Shown: positions 13,141-24,200 of the stretch, in pieces
Layout: each line of letters begins with the position of its first letter
How positions within the stretch are numbered: the stretch's first letter is position 1
NCBI RefSeq assembly: GCF_050624435.1
Contig: NC_134546.1
Location: forward strand, 41,061,501 to 41,125,500
Length of the DNA stretch: 64,000 nt
Direction of reading: 5' to 3'
From: Tenrec ecaudatus
Lineage: Eukaryota; Chordata; Mammalia; Afrosoricida; Tenrecidae
The notes under the pieces: generated by a model
The model's input: the letters and a program-made list of their open reading frames with translations, nothing else
The model's database searches: none
What the model was told of the DNA's origin: nothing
Made by a program: the position numbers and the translations under genes

Positions 13141-14559
13141 TAAAAACAATTCATCTGGCAGAACCACCAGGGTAGGGAGGGAATGGGGGTTGGGGTAGGG
13201 TGGGGAATCTCAATTCAGTAAAGTTAAAGCTTATACAGACTCTCCAGCCAACATTGCAACCTCTCTCCTTGAAGTGTTAATATTTCGGGCTCAGCAGATC
13301 TTGGTTGCTGTGGCTATTTGATAACGAGAGATTCCATTATGCTGCAAAACAGAGAAAGACACTTACAGTATTTAAGTCTGCCGCTTGGTGGTGCCATGGG
13401 AAACTAGCAATAATCTTTTAAAAACTATTGTTCTGAAAGTTTGCTGGGCAGTGGGGCTTGGTTATCGTCAAAATGAAAAATATTTACAACATTTTGAGAC
13501 TGTAATCCTCTTGCATATCACAATGGCTGGAAATGCATACAAGTTCAGCCTTTCATCATGAAAGCCCAGGCTTGCTCATAGGCAAGCAGGAAACAAGTTC
13601 TGCCTGAGTTTCTCATAGATCATGGGAAAAAACTAAAGCATTATAAAGTGACAAGATAGCAAACGGCCCTCCCTCCGTTACCTGGCCTTAGTGCACGTTA
13701 ACATCAGGTAATAGTTGTTTAAGAAACGAAGGAAATAAAAAGTTCATGCTCCTTTGTTCTCTCCAGTCTGTCCAGAATTTTATGAGCCTCCTTCCAGTTG
13801 TACCTGTATATTTAATACATGTTCATTTGTCCAGTCCGTGACCAATACAAATGTTATTTAATATTTTTAAAAACATATCTTTTTTATAGTATTCTGCATT
13901 TTCCTTTTTTCATTCAATAGTGTTTCGTCATCTCACAGGTATCTATAGATTATTAGTTTAAGTGCTGCATTGTCATTTTTGGCAAATGAATGCTTGCAAT
14001 TTATTGATTCATTCTTTTATCAATGAACATCTCAATGCTACACTGAATGCAATGCCTACACCATCACCTAACAAATCCTCAAAAAACGTTTGGTGAATGA
14101 ACGGAGGCGGGCTTTTCATTCAAGCCGCGTTAATGATCATCTTTTATTTTTGAACTTTTTATTATGAATTGGGTAACGGTTTGCAGAGCAGATCAGTTTT
14201 CAATTCAATCCATACGCATTTTGTTTCGTGTCATTGATAATTTCCCTCTTAACTCTCCAGTTATTTGTCACTAATTCCCACTTCGGCATGCGTGGGAGAA
14301 GTCATTCTTCACCCCAATCCACTGAAAAAGGCTCGGTCTGGCGCGGTTTGTGTAAGATGGCAGGGGAGAGTCAATGCGGTGGCTCGAGGAGCACAAAGAA
14401 ATCTCAGTATGAAAATACAAAGAACAATACGAAGATTTCCATGGGCAGGAGCAAGGGAGGGTGGCAGCAACAAGATCCATTTGGGCAAGGCTGGGAGTTT
14501 AGCGCAGGGCACGTCCCAGTGCACGACGTGTCCCGTGCGATCGCATCGGGATAATGTGA
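13141..14559. other. Intergenic stretch upstream of the promoter, no repeat or gene recognised
   Basis: Mostly AT-rich, low in recognisable transposons. The frames at 14228-14554 and 14265-14876 run into the CpG island and resemble no protein I know. This could hold distal regulatory sequence, but nothing specific is visible. Confidence 0.5.
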
Positions 14560-14678
14560 CAGTGCATCGCACAGGCTCCATCCCGGCTCGCAACGACGTA
14601 ACCAGGAAACGCCGGCGGTGGCCATGGGAACCAGCCCGGGAGGCGGCCAGGATGCTGATGCGCTTAGGGCTGTTTCTT

Positions 14679-14693
14679 CTTCCGGTCTTCCGC
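14679..14693. promoter_or_regulatory. Pair of upstream ETS motifs
   Basis: Two CTTCCG-type motifs (reverse-strand GGAAG) lie six bases apart in the left part of the CpG island. Their orientation suits transcription away from PPP1R21. No gene on the minus strand is recognisable to the left, so a divergent non-coding transcript is only a possibility. Confidence 0.4.
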
Positions 14694-14808
14694 TCTTCGC
14701 AACCACCGCCCCTCTCCTCCGCTTCCCCCCACCCCACCCCCACCCCCCATTCTGTGGCCTCTCAGCATTCTTCCTCCTCCACCGAGTTCCCCTTCTTCAC
14801 TCCCAGAC

Positions 14809-14837
14809 GCCATCTTGGACCAGGCTTCAAAATGGCG
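14809..14837. promoter_or_regulatory. Two YY1-type motifs
   Basis: gccatcttg at 14809-14817 and the reverse-orientation aaaatggcg at 14829-14837 are both close to the YY1 core GCCATNTT. Such pairs near transcription starts are common in TATA-less housekeeping promoters. Confidence 0.55.
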
Positions 14838-14849
14838 CCCCCTGGCCGC
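14835..14849 (-). promoter_or_regulatory. CTCF-like core motif
   Basis: gcgccccctggccgc matches the reverse-strand CTCF core (GCGCCCCCTGGTGG type). It overlaps the second YY1 motif by three bases. Occupancy cannot be judged from sequence. Confidence 0.5.
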
Positions 14850-14904
14850 GGAGCCCAAGCCCAGGCGCGCGACTGAGGCTGCGCGCGCCCGCGCTGCGGC
14901 GTAA

Positions 14905-15003
14905 GGGGGCGGGGCGGGGAAGGCGAGACGTCGCCCCGCCCCCGGCAGTCGCCACGCCCCCGGGCCCGCTCGGCCTTCCTCCCAGCCGGCGAACCCGGAA
15001 GTG
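14905..15003 (+). promoter_or_regulatory. PPP1R21: Core promoter cluster: GC boxes, CRE-like site, ETS site
   Basis: A double GC box lies at 14905-14919 (gggggcggggcgggg), a gacgtc CRE-like palindrome at 14927-14932, and cccggaagtg, a full ETS/GABP consensus, at 14994-15003. A further GC box is at 15094-15105. The transcription start probably lies near or just after the ETS site, giving a 5' UTR of roughly 100-150 bases; this is inference. Confidence 0.6.
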
Positions 15004-15147
15004 GAGGAGGAGGCGCGGCGGCTGTGGCGGTGGCCGAGCGGACGGCCGGGCGCTGAGGGAGCCTCACGCCGCGCGCGTGTGGGGCAGGGGTCCGGGGGCG
15101 GGGCCGCGCGGCCCGGGCAGCCGGGCCCGGCCTGGGCGGGGGCGGCC

Positions 15148-15204
15148 ATGGCCTCGGCAGAGTTGCAGGCGAAGTACCAGAAGCTGGCTCAGGAGTACTC
15201 GAAG
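15148..15204 (+). CDS. PPP1R21: PPP1R21 exon 1 coding part (residues 1-19)
   Basis: The ATG lies in a strong Kozak context (ggcggccATGg) inside the CpG island. It encodes [19 protein letters not shown] and ends in phase 0 at the donor AAG|gtaccc. This is the only ATG in the island that begins a known PPP1R21 N-terminus, so the start is firm. The 5' UTR probably begins near the ETS/GC-box cluster at 14.90-15.00 kb. Confidence 0.96.
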
Positions 15205-18200
15205 GTACCCACCGGGGGCGGGGAACGGGGAGTCCCCGGCGCTATGGCCTCGGGTTGTTTTGGCAGCTACGACTCGGACGGAGGGGGAGGCGAGGGGGCC
15301 AGCGAGCGCTCCCCTCCGCCTTTGCGGTCCACCATTCCCTTACCTCCACCTGCAGCTCCCAGGGGCTGGGCCGGGCGGTGTCTGGGTCCGTGTGCGTTTC
15401 TGAGGGATGGAGCCGGCAGCTCGATCCTTCCTTCTCGCTGAACTAATAGGCTTCAGACTGGGGTGGCAGAAATCCTGGCCCCTACCCCTGGTACTGGCCA
15501 GGAGGGGCAGGGAAAGGTGAAGACCACCCCCTCCTCTAGCTGCTTCCTCTTTCCCCCAGTGCAATGATGGGCAAGCTCCATCCACCTTTCTCCCATTCCG
15601 CGGGGCTGATCTGACTCCCTCCACCCCGTGCTCCCATCATTTCGCGAGGGCCAACAGTAACGCGCGAACGGCCTCACCCAGGATGGGCGCTTTGGCAGGC
15701 TGATGTCTGTCAAGATTCTGAAAGCTTGCAGGCTAGAGTTGTGTTCTTATTTCCCCCTCGGGCTCCCTAGTGTGGGGCAAAGCACACAGCAGGTGCTTAG
15801 ACCGAGTGGAGGGAGACAGAATAGGGGTCTGTCCCCTTCGCCGTGCATCTGGCCTCGGTCTTTTAAGTGATGGAACCTGCCCTTTGGAAAAGGGCACTGC
15901 TCCTTCTGGGTAGGGGGTTTCTGCTTTAATCATATTTTAGTGAGCTTGTTCAAGGCAGATTTGACATCTGTGGAAATCCGTCCAACAGCTTTGACTCTAG
16001 AGTTTTCCATTATTTTAGCGTTTGGTGAGACCATAGGAAAAGTGGGTTCCTTTTTACGATTTGGAGAAAGCAAGACGCTTCTGTGTGTGTGTTTCCTCCT
16101 TAGTGATTTTATCCAGCTAAGAGCCTTGAGGGATAGTGGTTATGCATGCATTTTGAAAGGTCAGCAGTTCAAAACTACCAGCCGCTGCCCAGTGGGGAAA
16201 GGCGCGGCTCACTGCTCCTGTAAAGAGTTATTGGCTCAGAACCCTACAGGGGCAGTTCTACCCTGTCTTACAGGGTAACCAGAAGTATGAATGGACTCCG
16301 TGGCAGTGAATTGTTGGTTTTTGGAATATTCAGTGGGGTGAAATGGAACAATTTCTTGCAAACAAAACAAAATGTGTACCTAAACATACATGTCTACTTG
16401 TCTTTTCACAATCAATTGAACTGTTTTGTGATCCAACACTTACTCTACCAGTGCTATTGTTGGCAAAAGTTTTTTACAATCCTAAGAGCCTGCGGCATGT
16501 TTTTTATGTCATCCAGGATGGCAAGTTTTCATTATTTAAAGGAGGATTTCTTCTTGAAAAGTCAGGTGTTGTTTGGAATAAATCCATCCGATGACGTGGA
16601 TTGAGACAGGATAGTAGTGCTTTAAGGTTGGTTCTACTGGTTTGGGTTGAACATGTTTCATGAACATAAACTGAAAGGGCTGATTTTCTTGAAATAATAA
16701 GCACAACTCCAAAAGACTAGAGACTAGGGACTGCATTGCTGCCTTCATTGTGTAGCTTCCTCAAGGTAATAAAAGTAAGAGGTTTTATTCTTTTTGATGG
16801 GCAAGCTCCCTCGTTCAATAGACTTTCATTGTGTGACCTTGGTGGGCCATCTGCTAGGGTCTCTTGAGTGAGACAGGGTTCCAGCACTTGTAGCAGAAAG
16901 TTCAGACACAGTACATAATTACACAGTATGACAAGTGTTTCACTGCTCAGTGGGAGCCCAGAGGACACAGGCAGGTAAGGGTAGAAGTTACCCAGGTCGT
17001 AGAGTAGGAAAGAGGGAGGGAGGAAATGGTAGCATCCCAGGCAAAGGGAACTCCCCATGGAAGGACTTTCAGGTAAGATGAGGTTGGAGGGGCGATGTGA
17101 ACCGGTCATACAGAAATATGGGTGTCATGTAAGATACTTGAAATGTGTCTTTTGAATAATGGGAGATATCAAAGGGTTTCAGTAGCGAATGATTGTACGT
17201 TTTAGGAAAGCAACTGGTATGAGAATGAGTTAGAAGAAGGCCAGGCAGGAAGCTGCTGGGATTGTTTGGGGAAGAGTAATAAAGGTTCAATAAATAGTAT
17301 TAGGGACTGTTGGCATGGAGATGTGAGCCTAGCTGTAAGAGGCGCAGTTCAAAATCACTGTTACTCTTCAGTTATCCTCCTTTGAGTGCTTGCTTTGTGC
17401 ATGTGTTATGAAAGCTATAAAGAGAGAGAAGCTCTCTTCCTTCAGTCCTATTCATTCTGTGGGGCATTGTCACTCATTGAATGTGATGCTGGGGAAGGCA
17501 GAGTTGACTGCGGTTCTGAGCAGAGGTGAGGAGGGAAGGAGAGCCCCCTGCATTACAGGTCAGATGCAGCCATTGCATTGTAGGGTTGGAAGACATCTTA
17601 TTCCCACAGTTAGAGGAATGTCGGGTGTCCGTGCTGGACTTTTCTAGTGGAGATGGACTGACCAAAAAGGCAGGCCAAGGACTACAGCTTTTGGAACGAT
17701 CCCCATAAAGATGACCGTTGAGCTGAGAGAGTTCATCCAAGAGAACACAGGGAGAAACGGGCAGGAAGGGATCTGAGGAGATGCCAAGAAGGGTTTGGTA
17801 GATGTGGGAGGAGTCTCTCCTATTTTCAATGCCTTATTTGTCTGCTTTCTCCTAATTCTTTTCATTGCATTGTGAAATCTTCGAATATCCAAAGTACAGA
17901 GACTAGTCAAACGATTTCATGTGATTAAAAAACCCAGAACACCCACTGCTGATGCATTGATTCCAAGCTTTAGGGACACTGTACAACAGAGCAGAACTGC
18001 TCCAAAGGGTTTCTGAGGCTGTAAATCTTTGTCTTTCTCCTGTGGAGCAGCTACTGGGTTCGAACCGCTGACCTTTTGGCTAGTAGCCCAATGTTTAATC
18101 CACTGAGTTACCAGGACTTCTTATGTGCTTTCTAATTCGCAGATAAGCCTACTTTGCATCCTGTCAATTTAAAATATTTTCCAGATCAAACTTGCCTCTA

Positions 18201-21200
18201 GCACTGGGCATAGTGAATCACCATTCTGGCTAGAGAGAGCCTCGGTGGCTTCTTGGTTTCATGTGCTTGTGTTTATGAAAGCTATGCAGAGAGATACACA
18301 CTCTTCAGTGCTTCAGTGCACAGTTTGCAGTTGGCAACCACCAGTCGCTCCAAGGGAGAAAGACAGGGCTTTCCACTCCCATAAGCAGCTGCAGCTTTGG
18401 AAACTCACAGGGCCAGTTCTACCCTGTCCTATAGGCTTGCTGAGAGTTCCCATTGACTGAATGGCAGTGAATTTGTTTTGTACTATTTTATTATTTTTCG
18501 TGAGGCAGAAATTGTGAGTTGATGTTGAAATCCAATTGCATTTTCTTCTTTTTTTCAATCATTTTATTGGGGGCTCATACAACTTTTATCACAATCGATA
18601 CATCCATCCATTGTGTCAAGCACTTTTGTATATTTGTTGCCATCATCATTCTCAAAACATTTGCTTTCTGCTTGAGACCTTGGTATCAGCTCCTCATTTT
18701 TCCCCTCCCTCATGAACCCTTGATAATTTAGAATTATCATTATTTTGTCATGCCTTACACTGTCCAACGTCTCCCTTCACCTACTTTTCTGTTGTCTGCC
18801 CCCTCAGGGAGGAAGTTATATGTAGATCCTTGTAATCGGTTTCCCATTTCCACCCCACTTTCTCCCTACCCTCCCCGTATCACCACTCTCAGCATTGGTC
18901 ATGAGGGGTTCATCTGTTCTGGATTCCCTGTATTTCCAGTTCCTATCTGTACCAGTGTCCATCCTCTGGTCTAGCCGGATTGGTAAGGTAGAATTGGGAT
19001 CATGATAGTGGGGGGGAGGAAGCATTAAAGAACTAGTTGTATGTTTCGTAGTTGCTATCCTGTACCCTGACTGACTCGTCTTCTCCCACAGATCCTTCTG
19101 TAAGGGGATGTTCAGTTACCTACAAATGGGCTTTGGGTCCCCACTCCACACTGCCCCTCATTCTCAATGATAAGATTTTTTTGTTCTTTGATGCTTGATT
19201 CCTGATCTTATGGACACCTGGTGGTCACACGGGTTGGTGTGCTTCTTCCATGTGGGCTTTGTTGCTTCTGAGCTAGATGACCACTGGTTTATCTTCAAGC
19301 CTTTAAGACCCCAGCAGCTTTATCTTTTGCTAGCTGGGCACTATCATCTTTCTTCACATTTGCTTATGCACTCGCTTTGTCTTCAGCCATTGTGTCGGGA
19401 AGGGGAGCATCATAGAATGCCAGGTTAAGAGAACAAAGTTTTCTTGTCTTGAGTGGAGGCCCAATGTCTGTCTGTGACCTTAATACTAAACCTATAAATA
19501 TAAATAGATCTATTTTCCCATCCTCATATATAAATACATTTACATATGGTATACCTGTATTTAGACCTCTATTAATGCCCTTTGCCTCCTGGTTCTTTCC
19601 TCTATTTCCTTTTACTTTCCTCTTGCCCCGCTATCATGTTCAGTCTTCATTTGGGTTTCATTAATTCCTCTAGGTTACATTGCCCTTGATCAAGCTCTAC
19701 CAGGCCTCTTACACCCTCCTCGCCACTGATTTTGGATCACTTGTTCCCTTGTCCCTGGATTTGTTAACACCACTTCCTTTCCCAATTGCATTTTCCTTTT
19801 AAATTATTTAAGCTATAAAGAAACAAGGTCTCTCCTTAATCTGTAGGAAGAGGCTACACACCCACAGAGCAAATCCCTAAATAAAGGGTGTGTACGGATT
19901 CCACTCCTTCCTCCTTATGGCGGCCTCATCTGGTCTGCCAGGAAAGGGCCTGTCCCTCGTCTGAGAACTTTTGGTTTTTCTCTTCTTTCTGAGAAGGTAA
20001 AAAAAGGGGTCCCTCATAAAGGAAACAGAGTTTATTTAGATAAAGAGGTGAACCAGGAGTCCACAGTACATGAAAATTCAGAGGTTGACAGAGTGCCAGA
20101 AACAGGAAGTGTTTTGGGAAGGGTCAGTAAGAATGGAGACCAAGATCCATTAAAGTTCAGGTTCAGTAGAACTGAAGGCAGCAGGGGTGTGTGTGTAGAA
20201 ACGTCAGAGGTAATGGAGTGAATCGGTGGTGGATGGCAGTGAAAAAGAGGAAGACTCCCAATGAGATGGATTGGCACATTGGCTACAGCAATGGACTCAA
20301 ATGTAAAAACAACGGAGGGAGGGAGAAAAAGAGGAGCTGATACCAAGGGCTCAAGTAGAAAGAACTTGTTTTGGAAATGTTGATGGCAACATACGTACCA
20401 GTGTGCTCACTGCTATTGAGTGAAGGATTATTAGAAGATTTGTAAGGGCCCCCAATAAAAAGATTCATTTGAAAAGCAAAAACAGTTGTGAGAGCAGTGT
20501 GTTCTTCTGTTGTCTGTCTAGTTGCAATGAGTTGGACTGACTTGAGGGCACTTAGCAACCACGGATGCTGGGTGAGTTGAGAGGGACACCGAAGACGGGT
20601 TTTTACTTGGTGTTTTCTCTACCATGCTTTCTGCTTCTGATGCGCCGTGTATCTTATAAAGAGAAGAAAACCTTGTATGATAGGGTGGAATTGCCCCTGT
20701 GTGGGCTTCTGAGACTAACTTTTTAAAAACAGTTTTATTGGAAATTAATCTACATATCACACAATTCAATATTTCAGTCATATCGAGAGGAGTGGTACTC
20801 TCATCACCACAATCATGGTTAAATTGCTTTTAAAATGAGTTGTGTGATCACCACCAGTTCTAGTGCTCCCTCCCACTCCCACATACATTGTTTGCTCCCC
20901 AACCCCCTTGTCCTCCTTATCTTCCACCTCGCCCTACCTTCCCTATAAACCTGTAACTCTTCCCTAGGAGTGGAAAGCCTCATTCTTTTTCTCCCGAGGC
21001 GCAGTTGGTAGTTTTGAGCTGCTAACTTTGCCATTAGCAACCTAACATATAGTCCATTAAGCTAGAGGTCCTCAAACTTTTAAACAGGGGGCCAGTTCAT
21101 GTCCCTCAGACCCATTGGAGGACTGGACTACAGTTAAAAAAAAAAACTATGAACAAATTCCTATGCACACTGCACATGTCTTATTTTGAAGTAAAAGAAC

Positions 21201-24200
21201 AAACGGGGCAAAAACTCCCAGTGGGCGGGATAAATGTCCTCGGTGGGCAGTAGTGTGAGGAGGCCTGCATTAAGCCCTCCAGGCTCCTGAATGCTAAAAG
21301 GAAAGGGGGCCAGAAAGTACTCCTTTATGGCTCATTCCCTTCCAGCCTGCCCTCTTTGCCGAAGCCCTGCACCCTTGTTTGTGAGTTGCAAATGATTTTC
21401 CAGGGTCTGTCCTACTCTGGGTTGTGGTTCTCAAGGGGCAGTCCCTGAACCAGCATCCTTTGGGGACGGATTAGAAATACAATATCTGTTGTCATAAACT
21501 GTTTCAGTATTCAGTGCATGCTACAGTTTCCTAACCATTGCTCCAGGTAAATGTGTCAGCTTGTGTGTAGTAGGAATTAGTTGTTCAAATAAAGACATTG
21601 TTTTGAGTTCCTTTTGCTGCAGTGGGAAAGCTAAGCATCCATTATTTCTGTAACAGTTTATTTTTCCATTGATGGTTCGCTTAGTTATTCAGGAGATCTT
21701 GGCCTTTTGAAAAACCTTTTGGACTTGGACGTGCAGTACAGAGCTACTGGTATTTGGAAAGAGTCCGTTTTGATTTGTGTATTTACTTTCCGTAATGGGG
21801 GAAGAGTATAACTGATTGATCACCCCCTTACATGTGAAAAGTCGACTCAGGTTTGGATTACAAATGAGTATCAGCATTTAAAAACTGGTGGTTTAAAAAC
21901 CTGAAGTACAGGGTTTACTAGGAGAGTTGAGCTGGAAAGCAGCTTTGGGTCCACAGCCAATAGAACTTTGTGTGGTGATGGAAGTGTGCATATCTGCGCT
22001 CTCCAACAGGGTCACCGCTGGCCATACATGACTGTTGAGGACTTGGAAGGTAGCTTATGTCCCTGAATTAAAATACTAAAGTACCTCGTAGTTCAATGAA
22101 CTATTGATTACCATATTGCATAATCAAGTGCTAGCTTAGATTTGCCAGAGTGCTCCTTAGAGGCAAGGGTGGTGAGACTCCATCATATATACTTTGGACA
22201 TGTTGTCAGGAGAGACCAGTTCCTGCGGAAGGACATCATGCTTGGTCAGTTAGAGGGGCAGGGAAAAAAGGAAGGCCCTCAACGAGATGGACTGACACAG
22301 TGCAGGAATTGTTGGCTGAATCCTCGGAGCAATTGTGAGGCTCGCACAGGACCAGGCCATGTTTCATCCATGTGCACAGCATTGCTGTAGGTTGGAAGCA
22401 CTGGATGGCACGCAGCAGCAACAACCACCAGGTCGACCCCAGGTCAGTGCATTAGGAATGTTTATGGGACTCATATGACACTCTGAACCTGCACACTCTG
22501 CTTCTCTTGGTCTGGGCTGGCCTGGAGATTCTGCCCCCGGCTGATGCTGTTGCAAGTGCTTGCAGACAGCGCTTTGGAAAGCCTTAGAAAACAAGGCCTC
22601 TCTTTCCCTCTGTCGTTCAGCCACTTACCCAGTCACAAATGGGGCAGCTTCAAGTTTTGACCGAGGAAGAGGAGCAGGAAAAAGGATTCCACTAGAGACA
22701 GGCCTGAGAGGAGGTTTTTTTCTAGCTGTGCTGCGAAAAGAATTTTAGCCACTCAAGGATCCTTGGTAATGTGGTGGGTGACAAGTTGTGCTGCCAACCA
22801 CAAGCTCAGTAGTTTGACACCACCAGCCGCACTGCAGGAAAAGGATGAGATTTTCTATTCCCCTAAAGAGTTAGTCTGGGAAACCCACAGGGGCAGTTCT
22901 ACTCTGCTCGGTAGTGTCACTATGAATCAGAATTGACTCGATGGCAGCGAGTTTGTTTGCATTTTAGTACAAAATACATAGCCTGCAGGTATTTTATACC
23001 ACCCCTGAAAAGGAGCCAGTCAGTTGGTGGAGACTAAAACCACTTTCCCGAAAATCCACCCATAGCAACCCTATTAGATAGAGTCGGACTGCCCCATAGG
23101 ATTTCCAAGGTTGATAGAGTGGTTGCTTGTTGGGCCATTCAGCAGTTTGAAACCACCAGCAGCTCTGAGAGAAAGAGTGGGCTCTCTACTCCAGTAAACA
23201 GTCTCAGAAACCCACAAGGGATGCCATGAGTCAGCATTTGGGGGCTTGGGGGGTAATGATCATGCAAGCCGACTGTCATGTCCTTCTCCAAGGAGTAGCT
23301 GGTGTAGACTGAAGGCCCCTACCCTTTGGTTAATAACGCAGTGCTTAACCCCTGCATCACCAGAGCTCTTTGGAATGCTAAAGAATACATATGTGCCAGA
23401 GGGTCCCAAACTTACCCCCTTTTCTGCAAAAAGAATTACTCAGAGCACCCCTGGCAATCAAAGATGTTTGGACTATTGTCATAATCCAGAAGAAAGTGTA
23501 GGTATCTGCTTTTGTAGCCCACCCTGGATCATTTCAGTGCCCCCCCAGGGGGCACTATCACCCACTTTGTGAAACACTAGTATGTGTGTCCAGTCATTTA
23601 TACATCTGTCTGCATTTACATCTGTGAGCAGGTAGGGAGCTTCCTTGTAAGGGTACCAGGGGGCAGAGCCTGGGATGCTGAGAATTGGTTTACGGTACTG
23701 TGCCACTGCACCAGCTAAGCCTCCACTCCCACTTCTGCCTCTGGCACGTGCCCTGCCCTGTTGCCTGCATGGAGACTGGCCTATGGCCGCTCCTTTGACC
23801 ATTGGGACTTGATTCCCACCAGGCACCCAGAGCTGCCCTGAGAACTCTGTCTGCTTGCACACTGCCCTTGCACACTGCAAGGCTCCCACCTCTTAACAGA
23901 GAGCTACAAGAGCTTCTGAGGGGGCTGCTTTAATACAAGTGTATCATGTATATGCACACATACGTACTGTACATAATATGATGGTTGTATATTGTCACAT
24001 CACCTAAAGTCCTGTGTCACAGAACATATCAGGGACATTAAATGACTGTTGTTGTCATATGCTATCTAGCTGGTTCTGACTCCTGAAACTCAATACCTTC
24101 AAGTCTGTTCTGACTCACAGTAGCCCATGGGCCCAAGTAGAACTGCCCCGGGGGTTTTCGAACACTGTAATTTTTACAGAGTAGAAAGCCTCATCTTTCT

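Larger units (their letters stand above)
14560..15400. promoter_or_regulatory. PPP1R21: CpG-island promoter of PPP1R21
   Basis: Dense CpG and G+C content rises abruptly from about 14.56 kb and fades by 15.4 kb, spanning the likely transcription start, 5' UTR, exon 1 and the first part of intron 1. No TATA box lies at a sensible distance from the start codon. The region holds GC boxes, ETS, CRE-like and YY1 motifs, typical of a housekeeping promoter with dispersed starts. It is the only stretch in the first 16 kb without recognisable transposons. Confidence 0.9.
20660..21290 (-). repeat. AfroSINE, antisense, carrying two insertions
   Basis: SINE text lies at 20660-20718, 20950-21062 and 21276-21290. 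The first gap is an unclassified retroelement tail, the second a hAT element. The right piece ends with the head motif ccctccaggctcct. Confidence 0.7.

Noticed and set aside
14618-15403. Long open frames over the CpG island (up to 261 codons, both strands)
   Set aside because: GC-rich sequence lacks stops by chance; none matches a known protein. The real coding use is the 57-nt exon 1 in another frame.
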